Shown here one piece after another: positions 15,723 through 21,688 of a DNA stretch of 21,688 nt. The notes beneath the pieces were generated by a model, which was not told the origin of the DNA, searched no databases, and worked only from the letters and a program-made list of their open reading frames with translations. Source of the stretch: CAMAXB01 sp041746615 (GTDB lineage: Bacteria > Verrucomicrobiota > Verrucomicrobiia > Opitutales > Opitutaceae). Position numbers and translations under genes: made by a program. The stretch is from the NCBI GenBank assembly GCA_041746615.1, contig JBGTGS010000046.1, positions 1-21,688 on the forward strand, given 5' to 3'. How positions within the stretch are numbered: the first letter of the stretch is position 1; every line of letters starts with the position of its first letter.

Positions 15723-15783
15723 TTGGAAGTTGGCAGTTGGTATTTGGTGAAGAACGACCAAACTTCTAACTACAAACTTCCAA
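15723..15783. repeat. Imperfect inverted repeat, TTGG-rich
   Basis: The arms 15723-15748 and 15757-15783 are near reverse complements (one indel and a few mismatches) around an eight-base spacer, made of short TTGG phrases. It follows the stop of the acidic-protein gene by 35 bases and could end its transcript, though no T run follows. Its phrase structure is like that of the element at 10321-10435. Confidence 0.7.
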
Positions 15784-15896
15784 CTGCTCCCTTACTCCCC
15801 AATTATCGTCTCAAACCTTGTCGTTGTTCGTGAGTGAGGGTCTAAAAAGTCCTTGCGCTTCACCACGCTGAGGACTTGCTTCGTGACTCGCTTTTT

Positions 15897-16009
<113 letters not shown>

Positions 16010-16010
16010 T

Positions 16011-16073
16011 ATTGGGGGGGATGAGAACCCGGGTTCGACGGAGCGAGCTTTGCGAGCGGAGATGGGGCTCGCG
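16011..16073. repeat. 63-bp direct repeat, copy A
   Basis: This unit recurs at 16212-16273 with three substitutions and one G fewer in the leading G run; start-to-start distance 201 bases. It begins ATTGGGGGGG, includes an AACCCGGGTTCGAC stretch that resembles a tRNA T-loop region, and ends GGGGCTCGCG. No open reading frame of interest. Confidence 0.85.
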
Positions 16074-16090
16074 TAGCTTGAGTGCGCAGC

Positions 16091-16107
16091 ACCTGTTCCG
16101 GAGGAAC
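16091..16107. repeat. Small hairpin CTGTTCC-GGA-GGAACAG
   Basis: A perfect 7-bp stem with a three-base loop (CTGTTCC 16093-16099, GGAACAG near 16103-16109) sits immediately before the second copy of the tRNA-Ser 3' end. It may mark the end of a mobile or recombined piece. Confidence 0.4.
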
Positions 16108-16111
16108 AGCC

Positions 16112-16132
16112 AATCCCCCCCCCTCTCCGCCA
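16112..16132 (+). repeat. Partial duplicate of the tRNA-Ser 3' end
   Basis: AAT, a run of nine C, then TCTCCGCCA repeats the last 19 bases of tRNA-Ser (15970-15988), which has seven C. A displaced copy of a tRNA 3' end is the classic trace of site-specific integration (attL/attR) or of a local duplication. No integrase gene lies in the 120 bases between the two copies. Confidence 0.75.
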
Positions 16133-16166
16133 TCTTATGCTCCCAACATAGGCCAAGCGTATGGCC

Positions 16167-16196
16167 CAAGGCGAAGGATGCCCTTCGAAGCCTTGG
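16167..16196. repeat. Imperfect hairpin in the post-tRNA repeat block
   Basis: CCAAGGC at 16167-16173 pairs with GCCTTGG near 16190-16196, with an inner GAAGG/CCTTC pairing and a short bulge. It lies between the duplicated tRNA end and copy B of the 63-bp repeat and is probably part of the same repeat mosaic. Confidence 0.45.
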
Positions 16197-16211
16197 CGTA
16201 GGAGGGCTGTT

Positions 16212-16273
16212 ATTGGGGGGATGATAACCCGGGTTCAACGGAGCGAGCTTTGCGAGTGGAGATGGGGCTCGCG
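16212..16273. repeat. 63-bp direct repeat, copy B
   Basis: Second copy of the unit at 16011-16073 (three substitutions, one base shorter). Unlike copy A, it is followed directly by the perfect version of the post-tRNA hairpin. Confidence 0.85.
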
Positions 16274-16274
16274 C

Positions 16275-16297
16275 CAAAAATCGCCAAGCGATTTTTG
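16275..16297. repeat. Second copy of the post-tRNA hairpin, perfect stem
   Basis: CAAAAATCGC and GCGATTTTTG form a 10-bp stem around CAA. It is nearly identical to 15987-16009. From here to about 16507 I see no gene; the base composition becomes AT-rich toward the promoter at 16508. Confidence 0.65.
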
Positions 16298-16507
16298 ATG
16301 GAAACTGTAATGCCGTGCTTACATTCAAGGCGGCGTGCAACAAGCTCGTTACAGGCAGATTAAGCTTCCTGCAGGGATTCAACAGGGAGAGCGTCGGTTT
16401 TCCTTACGAAATCAACATTCCTGACATCCTCTGGTGTTTGAGAATAAATTAAATTATCATTTTTATATACAATGATTTATGAATTTTTACCGGAGAGAAT
16501 CATGGCG

Positions 16508-16522
16508 TGGCACAGAATACGC
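16508..16522 (+). promoter_or_regulatory. Candidate sigma-54 (-24/-12) promoter of the first PEP-CTERM gene
   Basis: TGGCACAGAATACGC has the essential GG (16509-16510) and GC (16521-16522) separated by exactly ten bases, with a full TGGCAC -24 half; the -12 half is ACGC in place of TTGC. It ends 41 bases before the ATG. A near-identical element precedes the second PEP-CTERM gene, and both continue with CGCTTAA. Confidence 0.6.
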
Positions 16523-16563
16523 TTAAGTAGCCATCCAAGTACTCAGCATCTCCCTTTTCAGCC

Positions 16564-17172
16564 ATGAAAAAGTCCACCAACCACCTCCTTTCGCTCTTTG
16601 CCAGCCTCTCCCTTTTCATGTGCGGCCAGCTTTCGGCGAGCCCCATCGTGCTGGGTGGCGACGAACTTCTGGGAACGATTTTCCCCGCCACGCCCGCGAG
16701 CTCAAACAATGCGACCGAGCAGGTTCGTTTCCTGGTGCATCACTACAATCTGGGCGCGACCGATGGAACCAATTTGGGGAATAATCCCGCTGATCCACAG
16801 TCGGAAGTTTATACGCTGTATCGTCCGACGGCTGCCCCCGGCACACTTGATTTCCCTGTTCATGAAACGAAGGTGGACACCAGCAATCCGGTGATCGATC
16901 TCGGCGGAATCACTTACCAGTACGTTCTCTTCTTCCAAGCCTCCAACGCATGGGTGTATTACATCGGGAATATTTCTGGCTTCAATTCGATCAAGTGGGG
17001 CGGGCATCCCATCCCGGATCCTCCTTCCAATTGGAATGGCAGTACGATCTCCCACTATTCCCTATTCAATGGAACCACGACAACCCAGGTACCCGATGGC
17101 GCGGCCACCTTGGCTCTCCTTGGCTTGGGCCTCAGCCTCACCGCTGTTGCCTACCGCAGAAAATCCGCCTGA
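16564..17172 (+). CDS. PEP-CTERM-type exported protein (VPDGAAT tail)
   Basis: About 202 residues. An N-terminal signal peptide (KK, then a hydrophobic stretch to residue 24, likely cut after LSA) is followed by a low-complexity, beta-rich secreted region with many Asn/Gly/Ser/Thr. The C-terminus has the tripartite sorting signal: VPDGAAT, a hydrophobic helix LALLGLGLSLTAVAY, and RRKSA. Exosortases cleave such tails during export, usually of proteins destined for the extracellular matrix or exopolysaccharide-linked surface. The VPD start is the Verrucomicrobiota-type variant. The middle has no domain I recognise. A strong terminator follows. Confidence 0.88.
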   Translation: MKKSTNHLLSLFASLSLFMCGQLSASPIVLGGDELLGTIFPATPASSNNATEQVRFLVHHYNLGATDGTNLGNNPADPQSEVYTLYRPTAAPGTLDFPVHETKVDTSNPVIDLGGITYQYVLFFQASNAWVYYIGNISGFNSIKWGGHPIPDPPSNWNGSTISHYSLFNGTTTTQVPDGAATLALLGLGLSLTAVAYRRKSA

Positions 17173-17203
17173 GCTGAATCCCTCTCGTTAGGCAAATTCA
17201 CGA

Positions 17204-17227
17204 CCCCGGCTAAGCCGGGGTTTTTTT
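17204..17227 (+). terminator. Rho-independent terminator after the first PEP-CTERM gene
   Basis: CCCCGGC (17204-17210) and GCCGGGG (17214-17220) form a perfect stem around TAA, followed by seven T. It begins 31 bases past the stop codon. Confidence 0.9.
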
Positions 17228-17708
17228 GGGATTTATCAGATCATCTCTTTATGGAGTAAGGCACGGTCACCGCGGCATTAGCTCAGCTTCCATAAGCCAT
17301 GGTCCGCGATGGCCGCGTCCAGTAAAGGTACAGGAAGCACAAACAGGCCCTCATTTTGTGCATTCGCGTGACTATGTAGCCATGGCTTGGTTAAAATGCT
17401 CAAGTATCCGCATCTGGTTGGATGCGACTTTCAATATCTCATTAATGATTGATGTCGTTTATATTATGATGAACCTAGGGCCTGGATCTGAACCGTCGGA
17501 AGGCGTTACATCCAGCTCATTAATCATGCTATCATTTGCATATCAACAGTTAATGATTTAGGAACCCGCCTGCATGCCTAAAGTCCGATTTAATGCGTCG
17601 GATAATCTTACAGTAGGGACAAAGAAGACTGAGGTGGCAGGAAATCTATATTTTTCATATAACTGTTAATCAGTGTTTTATAACTTTACTATAATTTATT
17701 TCAACACT

Positions 17709-17723
17709 TGGCATGAACTTCGC
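17709..17723 (+). promoter_or_regulatory. Candidate sigma-54 (-24/-12) promoter of the second PEP-CTERM gene
   Basis: TGGCATGAACTTCGC carries GG (17710-17711) and GC (17722-17723) ten bases apart, five of six consensus bases in the -24 half and TCGC in the -12 half. It ends 59 bases before the ATG at 17783. Spacing and the downstream CGCTTAA match the element at 16508. Confidence 0.62.
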
Positions 17724-17782
17724 TTAATCTGTGTCAGTTCAATCGCCATTTCCTCAACACAACTCTCAACCACCACTGTAAC

Positions 17783-18319
17783 ATGAAAAACCTAATCAAA
17801 GTACTCGCCCTTTCGCTCGCGCTGGGGGTTTCCGCCAAGGCCATTCCCATCGTCGGTTCAGTCGACTTCGCCGGTAGCGCCACTCTCGACAATGCAAACG
17901 TCGCATTGGCAACCGAAGTGAGCTCCGGTTTCGGCTTCATCATCGATGCCACTGACGATTTCGCCGCTGAAGGCCTCGTCTTTGGTCAAGGAGTCTCCTT
18001 CAGCTTCCCTTGGACCTTCACCTCTGGAGCCCACGCGGGCCTATGGAGCGTGGGTGGCTTCACCTTCGACCTGATTTCTTCCGCAGTCGTCCAACAGACC
18101 TCCTCATTCCTGAATGTAACCGGCACCGGCACCATCAAGCACGCCGGCTACGATGACACCGCAGGCATCTGGGCATTCACCATTCCGAATGCTGGTGGTA
18201 GTGACGCCACGTTCTCGTTCGCTTCTGCCACGAGCTATGTTCCGGACACCTCCTCCACGGTTCTCCTGATCGGTGCCGGCCTCCTCAGCATCGGCCTGGC
18301 CGCCCGCCGCAAGAGCTAA
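17783..18319 (+). CDS. PEP-CTERM-type exported protein (VPDTSST tail)
   Basis: About 178 residues. A signal peptide (KNLIKVLALSLALGVSAKA, cut after AKA) leads into a beta-rich, Gly/Ser/Thr/Phe-rich domain with regular alternation, such as SVDFAGSATLDNANVALATEV and SFSFPWTFTSGAHAGLWSVGGF. The C-terminus is VPDTSST, a hydrophobic segment VLLIGAGLLSIGLAA and RRKS, so an exosortase substrate. Proteins of this build often open with IxGxVxFxGxxxL, as here. Function is unknown; a surface or matrix role is inferred from the tail. It is flanked by its own -24/-12 promoter and its own terminator, so it is monocistronic. No ribosome site is visible before the ATG. Confidence 0.9.
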   Translation: MKNLIKVLALSLALGVSAKAIPIVGSVDFAGSATLDNANVALATEVSSGFGFIIDATDDFAAEGLVFGQGVSFSFPWTFTSGAHAGLWSVGGFTFDLISSAVVQQTSSFLNVTGTGTIKHAGYDDTAGIWAFTIPNAGGSDATFSFASATSYVPDTSSTVLLIGAGLLSIGLAARRKS

Positions 18320-18344
18320 AGCGGGTCACAGTCTTCAAAGTTTC

Positions 18345-18377
18345 AAAAGCCGCACTGGTTCGCCAGTGCGGCTTTTT
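18345..18377 (+). terminator. Rho-independent terminator with UUCG loop
   Basis: AAAAGCCGCACTGG (18345-18358) pairs with CCAGTGCGGCTTTT across a TTCG tetraloop (18359-18362), giving a 14-bp stem that ends in a run of six T. It begins 26 bases after the stop of the second PEP-CTERM gene. Confidence 0.93.
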
Positions 18378-18459
18378 TGTCAGACAAATTCAAGCGAAGG
18401 CCCCCAAACAATGAACCCGGATCATCGCTCTATGCAGAATTGACGGTGCTTTAGGACTT

Positions 18460-18483
18460 TGCATCGTGATCGAATCCGATGCA
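18460..18483. repeat. 7-bp inverted repeat upstream of prsK
   Basis: TGCATCG (18460-18466) and CGATGCA (18477-18483) flank ten bases, about 49 bases before the GTG start. Possible operator; weak. Confidence 0.35.
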
Positions 18484-18531
18484 TCCCATCCTGCTCCGCC
18501 TCGTAAATGATCCTCAAAGGAGGGATTTGTC

Positions 18532-20632
18532 GTGAACCTGGATGCCTATCTCGTCTACGGAAGCGTAATTCTGGGTGTGGTTCTTGCCTTGGGAGCCGGG
18601 CTACGTGCCCGCAAAGCGATTGATCGTTGGGCCTTTGCCATCGGGTTTCTGGCTTTGGCTGCGGAGCGTTATTGCAGCGCCCGCCTGGGACGTGCCATCT
18701 CCCCTGAGGGGATGCATCATTGGGAACTCTGGCAAATGTCGGCCGGAGCCCTGATTCCGGCAACCTGGCTGCTCTTCAGCCTCACCTTCGCCCGGGGCAA
18801 CGCCCGTGAGTTTATTCGCAAATGGCGCCCCGCCCTACTGCTCACCCTGCTCTTGCCCGTCGGCGCCGTGGTCTTTTTTCGGCAAGACTTGATTCTCGCG
18901 ACGTATGCCATCGAAGGACAGGCGTATCAGAAGTACCGCCTGGGCACTTCCGGTATCGTTGTCTACTGGATACACCTCATCACCGCGGTCCTGGTATTGA
19001 TGAACCTTGAGCGCACGTTTCGTGCGTCCGTCGGGATGGTGCGCTGGCGCATCAAGTTTTTCCTGATGGGCGTGGGTCTGCTCTTCCTCACCCGGCTGTA
19101 TACGGCAAGCCAGACGCTACTTTTCAACACCGTGGACGCATCATTGGATAGCCTCAACTCAGCCGGTGTACTGGTGGCCGGAGGATTGATCCTTCGCTCC
19201 CTGTTCAGGGCGGGGCATTTCAACCACGATGTGTACCCATCCCACACCGTACTTCAAGGCTCTCTGACGGTCATCCTGGCCGGGCTCTATCTGATGACTG
19301 TCGGCGTCTTCGCCAAGATAGTAGCCTACCTGGGCGGCGACACTTCCTTTGCGCTCAAAGCCCTGGTGGTGCTCGTATTCGTGGTGGGGTTGGCGGTGCT
19401 CGTGCAGTCCGATCGTGTGCAACTTCGGATACGCCGCGTAGTCAGCCGGCATTTTCAACGTCCGCTCTATGATTACCGTACCGTCTGGCGTCAGTTCACC
19501 GAGGGAACGGCCTCCCATGTCGAATTGACAGACTTCACCCGGGCCGTCACCAAGCTCCTCGCGGAAATTTTTCAAAGCCTGTCCGTCACCGTCTGGTTGG
19601 TCGATGAGCGCCGCGAGGAACTGACCCCGGCTGCGTCCACCTTTATCACGGATGCCCAGGCGCAGACACTTCCGCCGACCGTGGAGGATGCGGCCAGGGT
19701 GATCAGACACATGCAGTCCCATCCCGATCCCGTGGACATCGAGCATCTCAAGGATGACTGGGCGGTGGCATTGCGCCGCTGCCATCCCGATGTGTTCCAC
19801 AAAGGCGGCACCCGCGTTGCCATACCCATCGTAGCCAACGGCGAATTCCTGGGTGTGATCCTGCTGGGCGACCGGGTCAGTGGTGCCGCTTTCACGCTGC
19901 AGGATCTCGAACTGCTCAAGTCGATCGGTGACCAGGTCGCATCCGGACTGCTGAATCTCCGCCTGTCGCAGCGACTCCTGCAGGCCCGGGAACACGAGGC
20001 GTTCCAGACCATGGCCACGTTTTTCGTGCACGACCTGAAGAACGCCGCCTCCACCCTCAACCTGATGCTTCAGAATCTTCCGGATCATTTCGATGACCCG
20101 GACTTTCGTGAGGATGCCTTGCGCGGGGTGGGCAAATCCGTATCGCATATCAATCATGTGATCAGCCGGCTCACCCAGCTGCAGCACGGACTGAAGATCA
20201 ATCCCACACCGGTCGATTTGAATACCGTCGTCAAAGGTGCCTTGGACACGTTCACTTCAGATAAGGACTTCACCATCGATTTTAACCCCGGGATACTCCC
20301 GCCCGTCTGCCTCGACCAGGGGTCAGATCGCCAGCGTGGTGACCAACCTGGCCCTAAACGCCCGTGAAGCCGGTGCGAGCCAGCTTCGGGTTGGCACCAC
20401 CGAGGCCGGGAACTGGGCCATTGTTGAGATAGCAGACAATGGCAGTGGCATGAGTGCAGACTTCATCCGAAATTCACTGTATCGGGCATTTCAGACGACC
20501 AAGAAGAATGGTATGGGCATCGGTATGTTCCACAGCAAGATGATCGTGGAAGCCCACGGCGGCCGGATGGCAGTCGAAAGCACTCCCGACAAGGGAACCA
20601 CCTTCCGGGTCTTTGTGCCGATCAGTTCGTGA
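18532..20632 (+). CDS. prsK: PrsK-like PEP-CTERM-system histidine kinase, frameshifted
   Basis: Read as one gene with a single one-base correction it encodes about 699 residues, the usual PrsK length. An AAAGGAGGG ribosome site seven bases before GTG 18532 fixes the start. The N-terminal third has about eight membrane helices. RHFQRPLYDYRTVWRQFTEG follows, then a GAF domain, HisKA with FFVHDLKNAASTLNLML (His near 500) and, in the other frame, HATPase boxes NLALNAREA, DNGSGM and GMGIGMFH. In the known PEP-CTERM system PrsK acts with the sigma-54 regulator PrsR to switch on exopolysaccharide and PEP-CTERM genes; neither prsR nor prsT is visible here. The frame breaks in a four-G run at 20319-20322, so as written the protein ends at 20367 without its ATP-binding domain. 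This may be a true mutation or a sequence error. Confidence 0.87.
20319..20322 (+). other. One-base insertion (frameshift) in prsK
   Basis: The upstream frame reads LDQGSDRQRG and stops at 20367. Dropping one G from the GGGG run gives LDQGQIASVVTNLALNAREA, which runs straight into the N-box of the HATPase domain. The downstream part continues unbroken to 20632. Confidence 0.85.
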
Positions 20633-20745
20633 GCATTGACCAAGCCCATGGCCCACCGGTCAGGGTTACATGATCATATTTGGCACACTATTTCGGAAAA
20701 CCACGGTGACGGCCAACCGGCACCGGGTGATTTCATTCAGCAAAA

Positions 20746-20771
20746 AAATGCCCCGTAAACACGGGGCATTT
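20746..20771 (-). terminator. Rho-independent terminator of the third PEP-CTERM gene
   Basis: AAATGCCCCGT (20746-20756) and ACGGGGCATTT (20761-20771) form a perfect 11-bp stem. On the minus strand the hairpin is followed by T residues (complement of the A run at 20742-20748), 26 bases past the stop of the PEP-CTERM gene. It could also slow readthrough from prsK. Confidence 0.85.
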
Positions 20772-20797
20772 GAACGATTACCAACTGGCCCTTTGCA

Positions 20798-21352
20798 TCA
20801 GTTCTTTCTGCGTGCCATGACGCCAACGATCAGGATACCGAGGCCCATCAGGAGAATTGTCGCGGCTGACTCGGGAACCTGGGTTGTTCTGGTCCCGTAG
20901 AGCGTCACGTGGGAGATCGCCCCGCTGATATCCAGCCAGAAATTTTTCAGCTCAAGCGTTTCAGTGCCATTCCACCCAAATGCGCCGAGATCAAACAGGT
21001 ACCAAGCGGGAGGTCCTTTGCCATCCTTGACCAAAAGGAAGGGATTCCCTCCGACGATATCCCCACCCTGATAGGTAAGGGTGGCATGATTGGGGCCGCT
21101 TCCGCTAAAAACAGTCTCGTAGCTGTCGTCTAGCACCCCCGAGGGCAGGGCATTCCCGTAGTCATGCTTGTAAAGTTCCACCGAGGGGGAAATAATGGGA
21201 GCAATTACCGTGTTGATCTCAGACTGACTGGTTTGCGTTCCTGTCCAACGGCTGACACCGAATACGCCGCTATCCGGGAGGATGACCAAGGCTTGGGCAG
21301 CCGGCACAACCGCAAAAACGGCGACTGCGAGTATGGATTTGAGAGTATTCAT
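20798..21352 (-). CDS. PEP-CTERM-type exported protein (VPESAAT tail)
   Basis: About 184 residues. A signal peptide (MNTLKSILAVAVFAVVPAAQA, cut after AQA) precedes a domain with GVSRWTGTQTSQSEINTVIAP, ELYKHDYG, ATLTYQGGD, FLLVKDGKGPPAWYLFDLGAFGWNGTETLELKNFW and ISHVTLYGT, an arrangement I have seen in many PEP-CTERM proteins of unknown function, probably a beta-sandwich. The tail is VPESAAT, a hydrophobic helix ILLMGLGILIVGVMA and RRKN. It is convergent with prsK and ends in a shared intergenic hairpin. Unlike the other two family members in the window I find no -24/-12 element upstream. Confidence 0.9.
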   Translation of the reverse strand: MNTLKSILAVAVFAVVPAAQALVILPDSGVFGVSRWTGTQTSQSEINTVIAPIISPSVELYKHDYGNALPSGVLDDSYETVFSGSGPNHATLTYQGGDIVGGNPFLLVKDGKGPPAWYLFDLGAFGWNGTETLELKNFWLDISGAISHVTLYGTRTTQVPESAATILLMGLGILIVGVMARRKN

Positions 21353-21688
21353 GGCTGGATTCGTAAATGGGAATTATAGCTGTTTTCAGATAGCATGCCC
21401 CATACAAAATATTGGTTATAATATAATGTATTTAATTAGTAATCAAATATTTAAGATTTTAAAAAAGACTATGTTCCAGCAGGACTTTCAGGAAGTGTAA
21501 GGCGGTTCTACAATGAATTGGGGTCTAACTCGTGCGTGTTGCCCCATAGATTTTAAAAAGCTGGCAGACAGCGGGTAATAAAATAGGGCGTTCATCCTTA
21601 AAAATGTAAAATATACCGACATTTTCGGATGATCAAACCAAAGGGCCCGGCAGGGCAATCTATGCACGATAAAATCATAACTCCATCA
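21353..21688. other. AT-rich upstream DNA to the window edge, no gene seen
   Basis: 336 bases, much richer in A and T than the rest. It should hold the promoter of the third PEP-CTERM gene (minus strand). Short frames exist but none looks coding. Composition is similar to the other PEP-CTERM upstream regions. Confidence 0.5.

Larger units (their letters stand above)
17173..17782. other. 610-base gap: terminator, AT-rich regulatory DNA, promoter
   Basis: No credible gene. A 111-residue reading frame at 17226-17561 has no coding character. After the terminator the DNA turns AT-rich and contains four TTAATSA-like elements (17438-17450, 17516-17528, 17549-17560, 17665-17673), the first with a perfect TCATTAATGA palindrome. 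They lie upstream of the -24/-12 element at 17709 and could be activator sites. Confidence 0.5.

Noticed and set aside
17226..17561. A 111-codon frame in the gap between PEP-CTERM genes
   Set aside because: Begins inside the terminator T run, has no ribosome site, and its composition does not resemble the neighbouring genes.
19159..20187. A 342-codon minus-strand frame inside prsK
   Set aside because: Antisense to a recognisable kinase; low-complexity His/Gln/Gly content and no domain.
20319..20322. Programmed ribosomal frameshifting in prsK
   Set aside because: The shift needed is +1 at CAG-GGG-TCA, with no typical slippery site, stimulator or in-place stop; mutation or sequence error is simpler.
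20237..20632. A separate stand-alone HATPase gene after prsK
   Set aside because: It starts inside prsK, has no ribosome site, and joins the upstream frame exactly at the expected domain border; best read as the 3' part of a frameshifted prsK.

Overview
The window looks like a chromosomal segment of a Verrucomicrobiota bacterium, probably Opitutae-like. The main reasons are three secreted proteins with VPD/VPE-type C-terminal sorting tails (the VPDSG-CTERM variety known from that phylum), a PrsK-type kinase beside them, high-GC genes that often lack clear Shine-Dalgarno sites, and abundant palindromic intergenic repeats. This assignment is inferred from gene content, not from a marker gene.

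Layout. 1-1411 (+): the 3' end of rsmI (16S rRNA 2'-O-methyltransferase) and a short Ppx/GppA phosphatase. 1463-6491 (-): a tightly coupled kaiC-kaiB-histidine kinase operon. Both junctions are 4-base ATGA overlaps. 6782-7900 (-): a soluble REC-HisKA-HATPase protein upstream of kaiC in the same orientation. 8137-8838 (+): a VTT/TVP38-type membrane protein with a good terminator. 8983-11960 (-): cysC-cysD-cysN, a complete set for making ATP sulfurylase and APS kinase (PAPS synthesis), without a reductase in view. 12049-14774 (-): acylphosphatase, ABC ATPase, ABC-2 permease and a membrane-anchored TPR protein, packed as an operon. 14981-15688 (+): an acidic protein of unknown function. 15897-15988: tRNA-Ser(GCU), followed by about 300 bases of duplicated elements that include a copy of the tRNA 3' end. 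16564-21352: three PEP-CTERM-like exported proteins and a prsK-like kinase gene broken by one extra base in a G run.

Two systems stand out. The first is the Kai operon. It encodes a KaiC that keeps the Ser-Thr autophosphorylation pair but carries a coiled-coil and basic tail. It also encodes a canonical KaiB and, translationally coupled to them, a multi-PAS/GAF hybrid kinase. There is no KaiA, SasA or RpaA in view, so this could be a KaiB/KaiC timer or stress device with its own built-in two-component output. The second is the PEP-CTERM cluster. Two of the exported-protein genes carry near-identical -24/-12 (sigma-54) promoter elements, as expected if a PrsK/PrsR pathway controls them, but the local prsK reading frame is interrupted just before its ATP-binding domain.

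Most other lines of coding potential are antisense or out-of-frame shadows. I saw no CRISPR array, phage gene, transposase or rRNA.
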